64,000 bases of DNA, taken from positions 248,001 through 312,000 of the forward strand of contig NZ_JBHRXZ010000024.1 in the NCBI RefSeq assembly GCF_042648805.1, in the 5' to 3' direction. This DNA is from Azomonas tarimensis (lineage in GTDB: Bacteria > Pseudomonadota > Gammaproteobacteria > Pseudomonadales > Pseudomonadaceae). How positions within the stretch are numbered: the first letter of the stretch is position 1; every line of letters starts with the position of its first letter. Positions 43,274-52,536 of the stretch are shown here, piece after piece. The translations under genes were made by a program, and so were the position numbers. Under the pieces are notes generated by a model. The model was not told the origin of the DNA, searched no databases, and worked only from the letters and a program-made list of their open reading frames with translations.

Positions 43274-45691
43274 CTAGCCTGCCTGCAGCAACGACTGGAC
43301 TCGCCTGGACAGCTCGTTGAGGGCAAACGGCTTGGTGATGAGTTCCATCTGCATGTCCAGCTCGCCCCCCGCCAGCGCCGCCTGCTCGGCATACCCGGTC
43401 ATGAACAACACCTTCAGATCGGGACGGGTCTGCCGCGCGGCGTCAGCCATCTGCCGGCCGTTCAGGCCCGGCAGGCCGATATCGCTGATCAACAGGTCGA
43501 TACGCTGATCGCTTTGCAGGATATCCAGGCCGGTAGGACCGTCAGCCGCTTCCAGGGTCCGATAACCCTGGTCTCGCAAGAGCTCGAGAATCACTCCGCG
43601 CACCACACGCTGGTCTTCCACCACCAGCACCACGCCGCGCTCCGGTAGGTCCAACGGAGGTTGGTACATCGTCGGCGACTCGTTGCCTTCCGCGCGCGCC
43701 TTGCCCTGATAGCGAGGCAGGTAGAGCTCCACCCGCGTGCCCTTGCCCTCTTCGCTGGAGAGCACCGCGCAGCCCTCGGACTGGCGGGCAAAGCCATAGA
43801 TCATCGATAAGCCAAGCCCGGTTCCCTTGCCGATGGGCTTGGTGGTGAAAAACGGCTCGAAGGCCCGCTCGGCCACCGACTCGGGCATGCCTACCCCGGT
43901 ATCACTGACCCGGATGCAAACGTACTCACCGGCAACGATCTCGTGCTTGGCGACGCCCCAGGCGTCATCCAGCACCACATGGCAGGTCTCGATGCACAGG
44001 TGGCCGCCGTTGGGCATGGCATCGCGCGCATTGATCGCCAAGTTCAACACCGCGCTTTCCAGCTGGTTGGGGTCGCAGCGCATGGGCCAGAGGTCATCCT
44101 GCAGGCGCAAGTGGATGCGGATCTGCTCACCCATGGTGCGGCGCAGCAGTTGCTGCATCGAAGCGACCAGGCGATTGGCATCCACGGGCTTGGGCGTCAG
44201 CGGCTGGCGGCGGGAAAACGCCAGCAGCCGGTGGGTAAGCGCGGCAGCCCGGTTGGCCGAGCCCATGGCACTGGCGACAAACTGGTCGAGGCCTTCCAGA
44301 CGCCCCTGGCGCAGGCGGATATGGATCAGGTCCAGCGAGCCGGTGATGCCTTGCAAGAGGTTATTGAAATCATGCGCAATACCGCCGGTAAGCTGGCCCA
44401 CCGCTTCCATCTTCTGCGCCTGGCGCAGGGCGTCCTCGGCCCGTCTCAAACGCTCGGCTGACGCGCGTTCGGCGGTGACATCGCGGCCGATGGCATGCAT
44501 GTAGCCGCGACCGGGGACTGCCGCCCAGGACAGATGGCGGTAGCTGCCGTCGCGGTGACGCCAGCGGTTCTCGAAGCTCAACACGGTCTCGCCTGCCACC
44601 AGCCGCTGCATCTGCTGCTCGCTGCGCTCTACGTCATCCGAATGCAGGAAGCCAAGCAGACTCGCGCCAACCAGTTCGTCTTCCGCATAACCCAGGCGAT
44701 CATGCCAGGCAGGATTGACGTCCTTGATCAGACCGGTGAAATCCGCCACCAGCATGAGGTCGGTGGACAGCGTCCAGATGCGATCGCGTTCGCTGCGCAA
44801 GGCATTTTCCATAGCCTTGCGTTGGTGAATGTCGTTGTTACTGCCGAGCCAGGCGGTGATCTGACCCGCGCCATCGCGCATGGGCAAGGCTCTCACCAGA
44901 AACCAGCGAAAGGCGCCGTCGCTGCGCTGGAGGCGCGCCTCGACCTCATAGAGATCACCACTGGCGCGGGCCTGCTCCCAAGCCTTGAGCAGGCGCTCCT
45001 GATCATCGGGATGCACCACTTCGATCCAGCGGTACGGCAAGGCCTCTGTCGCCTTGCGGCCGGTGTATTCGTACCAGCGTTCGTTGAGAAAGCTCAGCGA
45101 ACCATCGGGGTTGCCAAACCACACCATTGAGGGCCCGAGGTCGGCCAATTGGCGAAAACGCGTTTCACTCTCCTGACGCCGCGCCTCGTTGGCCCGTAGC
45201 GCAGTATCCGCTGCCGAGCGTTCGCTGCAGGCGCACAGAAGTCCGGCAACGCCCTGCTCGCGATCACCTACAGGGTTGAATGAAAAGGTGAAGAGGGTCT
45301 GCCGGCGCTGGCCGTTACGCTCGACGTGCAGCAGCATGTCCCGTGACCAGACACCTTCGCCACGCATGGCGCGACGGGCCATCGGCCCGAGCTGCTCCCA
45401 GGCCTCCGGCCATACCTGGGCCAGTGGCTGGCCGAGCGCCTGCGGGTGCTTGTCGCCAAGCAGCTCGCGATAGGCATCGTTGTACAGGAGCGCCAGTTCA
45501 ACACCCCAGGCAAGGTACATCGGCTGGCGCGCATGCAGCACCATGCACGCCAGCACGCGCAGCTCCCGCGACCACCGGTCCAGCGCGCCAAAAGGAGTTG
45601 CCGACCAGTCGAACGCGGCCACCTGACTCGCCATGACGCCGCCACCTTGCAGAAAAGCGGGCGGCGCTGACTGCTCTGGCTTTTCGGTCAT
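43274..45691 (-). CDS. PAS-domain hybrid histidine kinase
   Basis: 805 residues without membrane segments. Three PAS-like domains (about 25-160, 175-295 and 300-420; the middle one has FLNERWYEYTGR and WIEVVHPDDQERLL), a HisKA domain with H in LTGGIAHDFNNLLQGI, an HATPase (NLAINARDAMPNGG, DTGVGMPESV, GTGLGLSMIYGFARQ), and a C-terminal receiver with phospho-acceptor Asp in DLLISDIGLPGLNG. Cytoplasmic sensor; the signal and the partner regulator are unknown. No response regulator gene is adjacent. It is convergent with the helicase gene. Confidence 0.9.
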   Translation of the reverse strand: MTEKPEQSAPPAFLQGGGVMASQVAAFDWSATPFGALDRWSRELRVLACMVLHARQPMYLAWGVELALLYNDAYRELLGDKHPQALGQPLAQVWPEAWEQLGPMARRAMRGEGVWSRDMLLHVERNGQRRQTLFTFSFNPVGDREQGVAGLLCACSERSAADTALRANEARRQESETRFRQLADLGPSMVWFGNPDGSLSFLNERWYEYTGRKATEALPYRWIEVVHPDDQERLLKAWEQARASGDLYEVEARLQRSDGAFRWFLVRALPMRDGAGQITAWLGSNNDIHQRKAMENALRSERDRIWTLSTDLMLVADFTGLIKDVNPAWHDRLGYAEDELVGASLLGFLHSDDVERSEQQMQRLVAGETVLSFENRWRHRDGSYRHLSWAAVPGRGYMHAIGRDVTAERASAERLRRAEDALRQAQKMEAVGQLTGGIAHDFNNLLQGITGSLDLIHIRLRQGRLEGLDQFVASAMGSANRAAALTHRLLAFSRRQPLTPKPVDANRLVASMQQLLRRTMGEQIRIHLRLQDDLWPMRCDPNQLESAVLNLAINARDAMPNGGHLCIETCHVVLDDAWGVAKHEIVAGEYVCIRVSDTGVGMPESVAERAFEPFFTTKPIGKGTGLGLSMIYGFARQSEGCAVLSSEEGKGTRVELYLPRYQGKARAEGNESPTMYQPPLDLPERGVVLVVEDQRVVRGVILELLRDQGYRTLEAADGPTGLDILQSDQRIDLLISDIGLPGLNGRQMADAARQTRPDLKVLFMTGYAEQAALAGGELDMQMELITKPFALNELSRRVQSLLQAG

Positions 45692-45790
45692 CGAATCCCC
45701 GCTGCGGGCCGCCCTCTGGAGGCCGCCCTGTTCGAACGCTCTACTCAGTATCGACGGAAGCCAGCCACGGGAGTTCGATGGCGACGCGGA

Positions 45791-45975
45791 TCAGAACGTC
45801 AGGTGCACCCCCAGGGTGAAGTTGCGACCAGGCTGCAGCACCTCGTCCTTGATCAACGAACTCCACCCGACCGCCCAGGGCCGGCGTCAGGCGCGGGCCC
45901 AGTCGGTCGGCGGGAATGCGCGGCAGGTCGCCGCCAGCGTCGCGAAGCCTGTCGCGCACCTGGTCGCCGAAGAGG
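45791..45975 (-). pseudogene. TonB-dependent receptor fossil (C-terminal pieces)
   Basis: On the minus strand one frame reads GDQVRDRLRDAGGDLPRIPADRLGPRL, quoted in part as DAGGDLPRIPADRLGPRL, a segment typical of late barrel strands in TonB-dependent (ZnuD-like) receptors. A second frame, about 20 codons on, reads LIKDEVLQPGRNFTLGVHL then TF and stop: the classic receptor C terminus ending in Phe. The two are out of phase and joined by a deletion; the rest of the gene is absent. The remaining intergenic sequence (45692-45790 and 45976-46038) holds nothing I recognise. Confidence 0.6.
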
Positions 45976-46038
45976 GTAGGATTTTTCCATGCCTCAGCGA
46001 GTCAGATACCAGAGCATCACGCAAACAGGAGGCACGCC

Positions 46039-46263
46039 ATGAGCTTGCAGATCGACAAAGCCACTTCCACCTGCACCATCGAGCAGAATGGTCGAGTGTT
46101 CCGCAGTGCCCTGATGGACGCACAGGTGGTCACCGATCCGGACGTGCGGATGTCCGAACTTCGCATCGAGGGCACCAGCATGCACATCACCGAAGCCCAG
46201 GCCGAAGAACTCATCATTCTCGGCGCCCAGGACGACCGCTCGAACCTGTTCGTCGACGACTGA
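46039..46263 (+). CDS. DUF3203 family protein
   Basis: A 74-residue protein (MSLQIDKATSTCTIEQNGRV...) predicted to be a small beta-rich domain with a C-terminal helix (TEAQAEELIILGAQDD). It resembles the pseudomonad DUF3203 family, of unknown function. An AGGAGG-like site precedes the ATG by about 8 nt. Isolated between the receptor fossil and the PBP gene. Confidence 0.8.
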   Translation: MSLQIDKATSTCTIEQNGRVFRSALMDAQVVTDPDVRMSELRIEGTSMHITEAQAEELIILGAQDDRSNLFVDD

Positions 46264-46459
46264 CGCGGCCGGTCGTCAGCCCCCGCGCGGAACGCGTACC
46301 GGATGTTCGGAGGGCCGCAACAGAGACATCGGAGATGCATGAGGCGGACCGAGACAACGGCTGTAACTATTTTTTCCATTCGTCCACCGGCCTCTCGCGG
46401 AGGCCCCATCCCGCAGATAAGCTTGCGCCTATCGATCAGATCATCGAGCCAGGCCGGAC
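46264..46459 (+). other. Intergenic region before the PBP gene
   Basis: 196 bp with no recognisable gene. A short AT-rich patch (CTGTAACTATTTTTTCC near 46360) stands out and could be part of the PBP promoter; no clear -35/-10 pair is seen. Confidence 0.3.
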
Positions 46460-49400
46460 ATGGGCGCAGTATGGCAATCCCGAAGCAAACCGACCCCGCC
46501 AGCGCGCCGGGGCGGTGCCTCTCCCCAGGGCGCTGGCAAGCGCCCGCGCAAACGTGTCGTCGTCAAGTTGCTGGTGGGCTCCATCGTCGCCGCCGCCGGC
46601 TATGCTGGCTGGTACGAGTTGCATACCTCTCGCCTGCAATCGCACTGGCTGAGCCGCTACGCCGCGACGCTTGACTACAACCTGGACGGGGGCCCGAGCG
46701 CGGATATTCAGTTTCCGGCCAACGGCCCCTTCGACCGGCGCCTGGGCTATGCACTGATGCCGGGCTTTCTCGAACGTCTCGAGCAACGCCGCTTCAGCAT
46801 CAGGGAACAGGTCCGGTTCTCCCCGGCACTGCAGGACTATGCCGGTCGGGGGCTGTATATCCCCTATCCGGAAAAGGCTCAGGCTGGTCTGGAGATCGAC
46901 GATTGCCGCGGCGAGCCGCTGTACGCCCATCGCTATCCTCAAACCTATTACCAGACCTTCGACAGTATCCCACCGCTGGTGGCCCAGAGCCTGTTGTTCA
47001 TCGAAGACCGCAAGCTGCTCGACAGCGAACGCCCTTTCGCCAATCCGGCAGTGGACTGGCCACGCTTTGCCATGGCGGCCGTCAGTCAGGTCGAGAAGCA
47101 CCTGGGCCGACCCGGGCAGGCGGCCGGAGGCAGCACCCTGGCGACCCAGGTCGAGAAGTACCGCCATTCGCCCCATGGCCTGACCAGCAACGCGGAGGAG
47201 AAATTGCGGCAGATGGCTTCGGCCAGCGTACGCGCCTACCGCGACGGCCCGGAAACCCTCGCCACCCGCCAGCGCATCGTGCGCGATTACCTCAATAGCG
47301 TGCCGCTGTCGGCGGTGATCGGGCATGGCGAGGTGCATGGCATCGCCGACGGCCTGCGTCTCTGGTATGGCGCAGACTTCGACGCAGTGAACCGGCTTCT
47401 CGACCCACGTCGCAATATGGGCACCGCCCTGGAAGATCAGGGTCTGGCGTTGCGCCAGGTTCTCTCGCTGCTGATCGCCCAACGCCGCCCCTCCTATTAC
47501 CTCGCCCAGGGCCGGGACGACCTGGCCAGCCTGACCGACAGCCATATCCGGCTGCTGGCCCGTGGCGAGGTGATCGGCCCGGCACTGCGCGACGCCGCGC
47601 TGGCCCAGCGCGTGGCCTTTCGCAACCTGCGCAACGAGCCGGCAGTCACGCCGATGGACACCAACAAGGGTGTCAGCGTTGCACGCATGCGCCTGGCCAA
47701 CCTGCTCGGCCTGTCGCTCTATGACCTCGACCGGCTCGACCTCACCGCCACCACCCCGCTGCAGGGTGAGTTGCAGGCGCGTATCAGCGAATACCTCGAG
47801 CAACTCGCCGATCCGGCGTTCGCCGGCCAGGTGGGGCTGTACGGCGAGCGCATGCTGTCGCCGGAAAAGACCGCCCAGGTGCGCTACAGCTTTACCCTGT
47901 TCGAGCGCGGGGATGAGGGCTTCAGGGTCCGGGTGCAGACCGACAACACCAACCAGCCCTTCGATATCAACGAAGGCAGCAAGCTGGAGCTGGGCTCCAC
48001 CGCAAAGCTGCGGGTACTGGCCACCTATCTGGAAGTCATCGCCGAGTTGCATCAGCGTTACGCAGGGCTTCCTGCGGCCGAGCTGCGCCGGATCGAGGCG
48101 GACGACAACCTCAGCCGCTGGGCGCTGGGCTATCTGGCGCAGGCTGGCGATCGCAGCCTGTCGACGATGCTCGACACCGCCATGGAGCGACGCTATTCGG
48201 CCAGCCCGACCGAGGGCTTTTTCACCGGCGGTGGCATGCACAGGTTCGGCAACTTCCGCCGCGAAGACGATGGCCGTGTCGCCACCCTGCGCGAATCGAT
48301 GCAGGAATCGCTGAACCTGCCGTTCGTGCGGCTCATGCGTGACCTGGTGAGTTACAGCACCTACCAGGGCATCAATAGCGCCGAATTACTCAAGGACGAC
48401 AGGAATCCCGACCGTCAGGAATACCTCTCGCGCTTTGCCGACCGCGAAGGCACAGTGTTCCTCCAGCGTTTCTGGCGAAAATACCGCGGCAAGAGCGAAG
48501 TGGAGCGAATCGAAGCCTTTCTCGACGGCATGCGCGCCACCCCGGTGCGGCTGGCCGCGGTCCACCGCTACCTGATGCCCGAGGCGGACCTGGCCAGTTT
48601 CTCCCGCTTCCTGCGTCAGCGCCTGCCCGACAGCGCCCTCAGCGACCGCGACCTGGCGAGCCTCTACAATCGCTACGGGCCCGGCGCCTACAGCCTGCCC
48701 GACCAGGGTTACATCGCCCGGGTTCATCCGCTGGATCTCTGGCTGCTGGGCTTTCTGATCGCCAACCCCGACGCCGACATGAGCCAGGTGGTGGCGGCCA
48801 GTCGCGAGCAGCGCCAGGAAGTCTACGGCTGGCTGTTCCGCAGCCGGCACAAGAGCGCCCGCGACAGCCGCATCCGCATCATGCTGGAGGTGGAAGCCTT
48901 CACCGACATTCACCGTCGCTGGCAACGGCTGGGCTATCCCTTCGAGCATCTGGTGCCCTCGCTGGCCACTGCGCTGGGCAGTTCCGGCGACCGCCCGGCG
49001 GCCCTGGCCGAACTCATGGGCATCATCCTCAACGATGGCGTGCGCCTGCCCAGCGTGCGCATCGATGGGCTGCATTTCGCCAGCGACACGCCTTATGAAA
49101 CCCGCCTCGCCTTCCAGCCTGGCGTAGGCCAGCAGGTGATGGCGCCGGAGGTGGCCGCCGCGCTACGCAAGGCCCTGTCCAATGTCGTCGAAGGGGGCAC
49201 CGCGCGACGCCTGCAAGGCAGCTTCAGGCTCGAGGATGGCCAGGCGCTGCGGGTGGGCGGCAAGACCGGTACCGGCGACAACCGTATCCAGAGCATCGGA
49301 GCCGGAGGGCGGTTGATCAGCTCGACGGCGATGAACCGCACCGCCACCTTCGTCTTCTATCTCGGCGACAACCACTTCGGCACGCTCACCGCCTACGTAC

Positions 49401-49552
49401 CGGGCCGTGCCGCGGACAACTTCCGCTTCACCTCGGCCCTTCCGGTGCAGGTGCTCAAGGGCATGGCGCCCATCCTCCAGCCCTACCTATCGGCCCAGAG
49501 CCTTTGCCATCCGGGGACAGCGCCAACCCTGAGCGCCGCTGTCACACACTGA
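46460..49552 (+). CDS. Large class A penicillin-binding protein (bifunctional)
   Basis: 1030 residues: a basic N-terminus (KRPRKRVVVK), one membrane anchor (about residues 35-52), a GT51 glycosyltransferase domain (LFIEDRKLLDSE, PAVDWPRFAMA, AAGGSTLATQ) and a transpeptidase domain with the SxxK motif Ser513-Thr-Ala-Lys516 and KTGTGD at about 935. It polymerises and crosslinks peptidoglycan at the outer face of the inner membrane. At over 1000 aa it is larger than PBP1a/1b; a long insert (about 590-860) lies between the transpeptidase motifs. It resembles an uncharacterised pseudomonad PBP family. Confidence 0.85.
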   Translation: MGAVWQSRSKPTPPARRGGASPQGAGKRPRKRVVVKLLVGSIVAAAGYAGWYELHTSRLQSHWLSRYAATLDYNLDGGPSADIQFPANGPFDRRLGYALMPGFLERLEQRRFSIREQVRFSPALQDYAGRGLYIPYPEKAQAGLEIDDCRGEPLYAHRYPQTYYQTFDSIPPLVAQSLLFIEDRKLLDSERPFANPAVDWPRFAMAAVSQVEKHLGRPGQAAGGSTLATQVEKYRHSPHGLTSNAEEKLRQMASASVRAYRDGPETLATRQRIVRDYLNSVPLSAVIGHGEVHGIADGLRLWYGADFDAVNRLLDPRRNMGTALEDQGLALRQVLSLLIAQRRPSYYLAQGRDDLASLTDSHIRLLARGEVIGPALRDAALAQRVAFRNLRNEPAVTPMDTNKGVSVARMRLANLLGLSLYDLDRLDLTATTPLQGELQARISEYLEQLADPAFAGQVGLYGERMLSPEKTAQVRYSFTLFERGDEGFRVRVQTDNTNQPFDINEGSKLELGSTAKLRVLATYLEVIAELHQRYAGLPAAELRRIEADDNLSRWALGYLAQAGDRSLSTMLDTAMERRYSASPTEGFFTGGGMHRFGNFRREDDGRVATLRESMQESLNLPFVRLMRDLVSYSTYQGINSAELLKDDRNPDRQEYLSRFADREGTVFLQRFWRKYRGKSEVERIEAFLDGMRATPVRLAAVHRYLMPEADLASFSRFLRQRLPDSALSDRDLASLYNRYGPGAYSLPDQGYIARVHPLDLWLLGFLIANPDADMSQVVAASREQRQEVYGWLFRSRHKSARDSRIRIMLEVEAFTDIHRRWQRLGYPFEHLVPSLATALGSSGDRPAALAELMGIILNDGVRLPSVRIDGLHFASDTPYETRLAFQPGVGQQVMAPEVAAALRKALSNVVEGGTARRLQGSFRLEDGQALRVGGKTGTGDNRIQSIGAGGRLISSTAMNRTATFVFYLGDNHFGTLTAYVPGRAADNFRFTSALPVQVLKGMAPILQPYLSAQSLCHPGTAPTLSAAVTH

Positions 49553-49650
49553 CGGGCTTCACCTTGTCCCGCGCACGGTGAGCGGGTGGCGCCTTGAAAT
49601 CCGCGTCCTGGCCACCATGTAATAGTGCAAGTTATCGTCACAGGTGCACC

Positions 49651-52038
49651 ATGAGCGATCAGGACATGAGCGACATCGTCGACGAGGTGACCGAAAAAGC
49701 CGGCAGCCTCGTCCTTCCCGACCACACCCTCCCCGACAAGCTCTACATCATCCCCGTTCATAACCGGCCGTTCTTCCCGGCGCAGGTATTGCCGGTGATC
49801 GTCGAGGAAGACCCCTGGGCGGACACCCTCGAACGCGTGGCCAAGACTCCGCACCAGCGGGTCGCCCTGTTCTTCATGGACCCACCGGCGGACGACGCCG
49901 AATCCTTCGACCTCGCTGCGCTGCCAGTGCACGGAACCATGGCGCGCATTCACCACGCCACCCGCGAGAACGGCAAGCTGCAGTTCGTTGCCCAGGGCAT
50001 GGCGCGGGTACGTATCAGCGGCTGGCTGCGCCGCAAGCCGCCCTACCTGGTGGAAGTCGAGTACCCGAAGCCCGAGGAAGACCCGCGCGATGAGGTGAAG
50101 GCCTACGGCATGGCGCTGATCAATGCGATCAAAGAGCTCTTGCCGCTCAACCCGTTGTACAGCGAGGAACTGAAAAACTACCTCAACCGCTTCAGCCCCC
50201 ACGACCCATCTCCCCTGGCTGACTTCGCCGCGGCTCTGACCACCGCGCCAGGCGCCGAACTGCAGGAAGTGCTGGATACCGTGCCGATCCTCAAGCGCAT
50301 GGAGAAGGTACTGCCCCTGCTGCGCAAGGAAGTGGAGGTGGCGCGCCTGCAGAAGGAGCTGTCCGCCGAAGTCAATCGCAAGATCGGCGAACGCCAGCGC
50401 GAGTTCTTCCTCAAGGAGCAACTGAAGATCATCCAGCGCGAGCTGGGGATCACCAAGGATGACAAGAGCGCAGATGCCGACGAGTTCCGCGCCCGACTGA
50501 AGGGCAAGACGGTGCCCGAACCGGCGCAGAAGCGCATCGACGAAGAGTTGAACAAGCTGTCGATCCTCGAGACCGGCTCACCCGAGTACGCCGTCACGCG
50601 CAACTACCTCGACTGGGCCACCAGCATCCCCTGGGGTGTCTACGGCAAGGACAAGATCGACCTCAAGCGTGCCCGCAAGGTGCTCGACAAGCACCACGCC
50701 GGCCTCGACGACATCAAGAATCGCATCCTCGAATTTCTCGCCGTGGGCGCCTTCAAGGGCGAGATCGCCGGTTCCATCGTCCTGCTGGTAGGCCCGCCCG
50801 GGGTCGGCAAGACCAGCGTCGGCAAATCGATCGCCGAGTCGCTGGGGCGCCCGTTCTGCCGCTTCAGCGTGGGCGGGATGCGCGATGAGGCGGAGATCAA
50901 GGGGCATCGGCGCACCTACATCGGCGCACTGCCGGGCAAGCTGGTCCAGGCGCTGAAGGACGTCGAGGTGATGAATCCGGTGATCATGCTCGATGAGATC
51001 GACAAGCTGGGCGCGAGCCACCAGGGCGATCCGGCCTCCGCCCTCCTGGAAACCCTGGACCCGGAACAGAACGTCGAGTTTCTCGACCATTACCTGGACC
51101 TGCGCCTGGACCTGTCCAAGGTGCTGTTCGTCTGCACCGCCAACACCATGGACTCCATCCCTGGTCCGCTGCTCGACCGCATGGAAGTGATCCGCCTGTC
51201 CGGTTACATCGCCGAAGAAAAGCTGGCCATCGCCAAACGGCACCTGTGGCCGAAGCTGCTGACCAAGACCGGCGTGCCCCGGGAGCGCCTGTCCATCAGT
51301 GACAGCGCGATGAAGGCGGTAATCGAGGGGTATGCCCGGGAAGCCGGGGTCCGCCAGCTGGAAAAGCAACTGGGCAAGCTGGTGCGCAAGGCTGTGGTGC
51401 AACTGCTCGAAGACGGCGAGAAGACGGTGCGGGTGAGCGCCAAGGATCTGGAAGGTTACCTCGGTAAACCGGTCTTTCGCACCGAGCAGGTGCTGCAGGG
51501 CGTCGGGGTCATCACCGGCCTGGCCTGGACCAGCATGGGCGGCGCCACCCTGCCCATCGAGGCGACCCGCATCCACACGCTCAACCGCGGCTTCAAGCTG
51601 ACCGGCAAGCTGGGCGACGTGATGAAGGAATCGGCGGAGATCGCCTACAGCTACGTGAGCTCGCACCTGAAGGAGTTCAAGGGCGACCCGGAATTCTTCG
51701 ACGAGGCGTTCGTACACCTGCACGTGCCCGAAGGTGCCACGCCAAAGGACGGTCCCAGTGCCGGCATCACCATGGCCAGTGCGCTGCTCTCCCTGGCGCG
51801 CAGCCAGCCGGCGAAGAAAGGCGTGGCCATGACGGGCGAACTGACCCTCACCGGCCAGGTGCTACCCATCGGTGGCGTACGGGAAAAGGTCATTGCCGCG
51901 CGGAGGCAGAAGATCGGCGAGCTGATCCTGCCCGAAGCGAACCGGGGCGACTTCGAGGAACTGCCGGACTATCTCAAGGAAGGCCTCACCGTGCACTTCG
52001 CCAGGCGTTTCGCCGACGTCGCGAAAGTCCTGTTCTGA
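49651..52038 (+). CDS. asrA: Lon-like ATP-dependent protease (AsrA type)
   Basis: 795 residues: an N-terminal LAN substrate domain (KLYIIPVHNRPFFPAQVLPV), a coiled-coil linker, an AAA+ module with Walker A GPPGVGKT (381-388) and MLDEIDKLG, and a serine protease domain with Ser703 (DGPSAGITM) and Lys746 (GVREKVIAA), the Lon dyad 43 residues apart. It resembles P. aeruginosa AsrA, a second Lon linked to heat shock and aminoglycoside response, more than housekeeping Lon; the acidic N-terminal lead supports this. A hairpin follows the stop. Confidence 0.88.
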   Translation: MSDQDMSDIVDEVTEKAGSLVLPDHTLPDKLYIIPVHNRPFFPAQVLPVIVEEDPWADTLERVAKTPHQRVALFFMDPPADDAESFDLAALPVHGTMARIHHATRENGKLQFVAQGMARVRISGWLRRKPPYLVEVEYPKPEEDPRDEVKAYGMALINAIKELLPLNPLYSEELKNYLNRFSPHDPSPLADFAAALTTAPGAELQEVLDTVPILKRMEKVLPLLRKEVEVARLQKELSAEVNRKIGERQREFFLKEQLKIIQRELGITKDDKSADADEFRARLKGKTVPEPAQKRIDEELNKLSILETGSPEYAVTRNYLDWATSIPWGVYGKDKIDLKRARKVLDKHHAGLDDIKNRILEFLAVGAFKGEIAGSIVLLVGPPGVGKTSVGKSIAESLGRPFCRFSVGGMRDEAEIKGHRRTYIGALPGKLVQALKDVEVMNPVIMLDEIDKLGASHQGDPASALLETLDPEQNVEFLDHYLDLRLDLSKVLFVCTANTMDSIPGPLLDRMEVIRLSGYIAEEKLAIAKRHLWPKLLTKTGVPRERLSISDSAMKAVIEGYAREAGVRQLEKQLGKLVRKAVVQLLEDGEKTVRVSAKDLEGYLGKPVFRTEQVLQGVGVITGLAWTSMGGATLPIEATRIHTLNRGFKLTGKLGDVMKESAEIAYSYVSSHLKEFKGDPEFFDEAFVHLHVPEGATPKDGPSAGITMASALLSLARSQPAKKGVAMTGELTLTGQVLPIGGVREKVIAARRQKIGELILPEANRGDFEELPDYLKEGLTVHFARRFADVAKVLF

Positions 52039-52045
52039 GCCAGAC

Positions 52046-52076
52046 AGCCGGCTTGGGCCTGACGGCCTGGCCGGCT
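52046..52076 (+). terminator. Hairpin after asrA
   Basis: A 7-bp stem AGCCGGC (52046-52052) / GCCGGCT (52070-52076) starts 7 nt after the asrA stop. There is no T tract, so termination is uncertain. Confidence 0.4.
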
Positions 52077-52110
52077 ATGCTTAATGCACGTTCATCCAGT
52101 CGGGCTCGAC

Positions 52111-52503
52111 ATGACAGACTTCCCTCGCCTGCTACTCGCCGCATCACTTGTTGCCCTTGGCGCCTGCGCCAGCACCCCGCCCTCCAGCGTCACCCTCACC
52201 CACGATCGCAAATGCCCAGTGGCGCTGCAGTCGGGCCAGACGCTGATCCTCAGCCTGCCAAGCAACCCGGCCAGTGGTTATCGCTGGCAAGCCGACAGCC
52301 TGGCGGGCGAGGTACTGCGCAGCCTGGGCCCCGAGGTGTTCAGCAATCCCGATTCGGGGGTGATCGGCGGCGATGGACTGTCCACCTGGCGCTTCGAAGC
52401 TGCGCGTGCCGGTGAGGACCGCCTGCACCTCAGCTACCGCCAGCCCTGGGAGCCAGAAGGCGAACCCGGCGCCGAGTTCGATTGCCGGGTTCGGGTGAGA
52501 TAG
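52111..52503 (+). CDS. Chagasin-like (I42) protease-inhibitor-family lipoprotein
   Basis: 130 residues. A lipoprotein signal with lipobox LGAC precedes a small all-beta domain with the chagasin-family motif NPASGYRWQ (consensus NPTTGYxW) and a later GGDGLSTWRFEA. Chagasins inhibit papain-like cysteine proteases; in bacteria the targets are mostly unknown. It follows asrA by 72 nt and may share its transcript. The start at 52111 (MTDFPRLLLAASLV) is favoured over an ATG at 52084. Confidence 0.85.
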   Translation: MTDFPRLLLAASLVALGACASTPPSSVTLTHDRKCPVALQSGQTLILSLPSNPASGYRWQADSLAGEVLRSLGPEVFSNPDSGVIGGDGLSTWRFEAARAGEDRLHLSYRQPWEPEGEPGAEFDCRVRVR

Positions 52504-52536
52504 CCCAGAGCGCATATCCTGCCTGCCGGGGACAGT

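Noticed and set aside
46436..48241. A 601-codon minus-strand open frame opposite the PBP gene
   Set aside because: The plus-strand PBP carries GT51 and transpeptidase motifs; the antisense frame has none.
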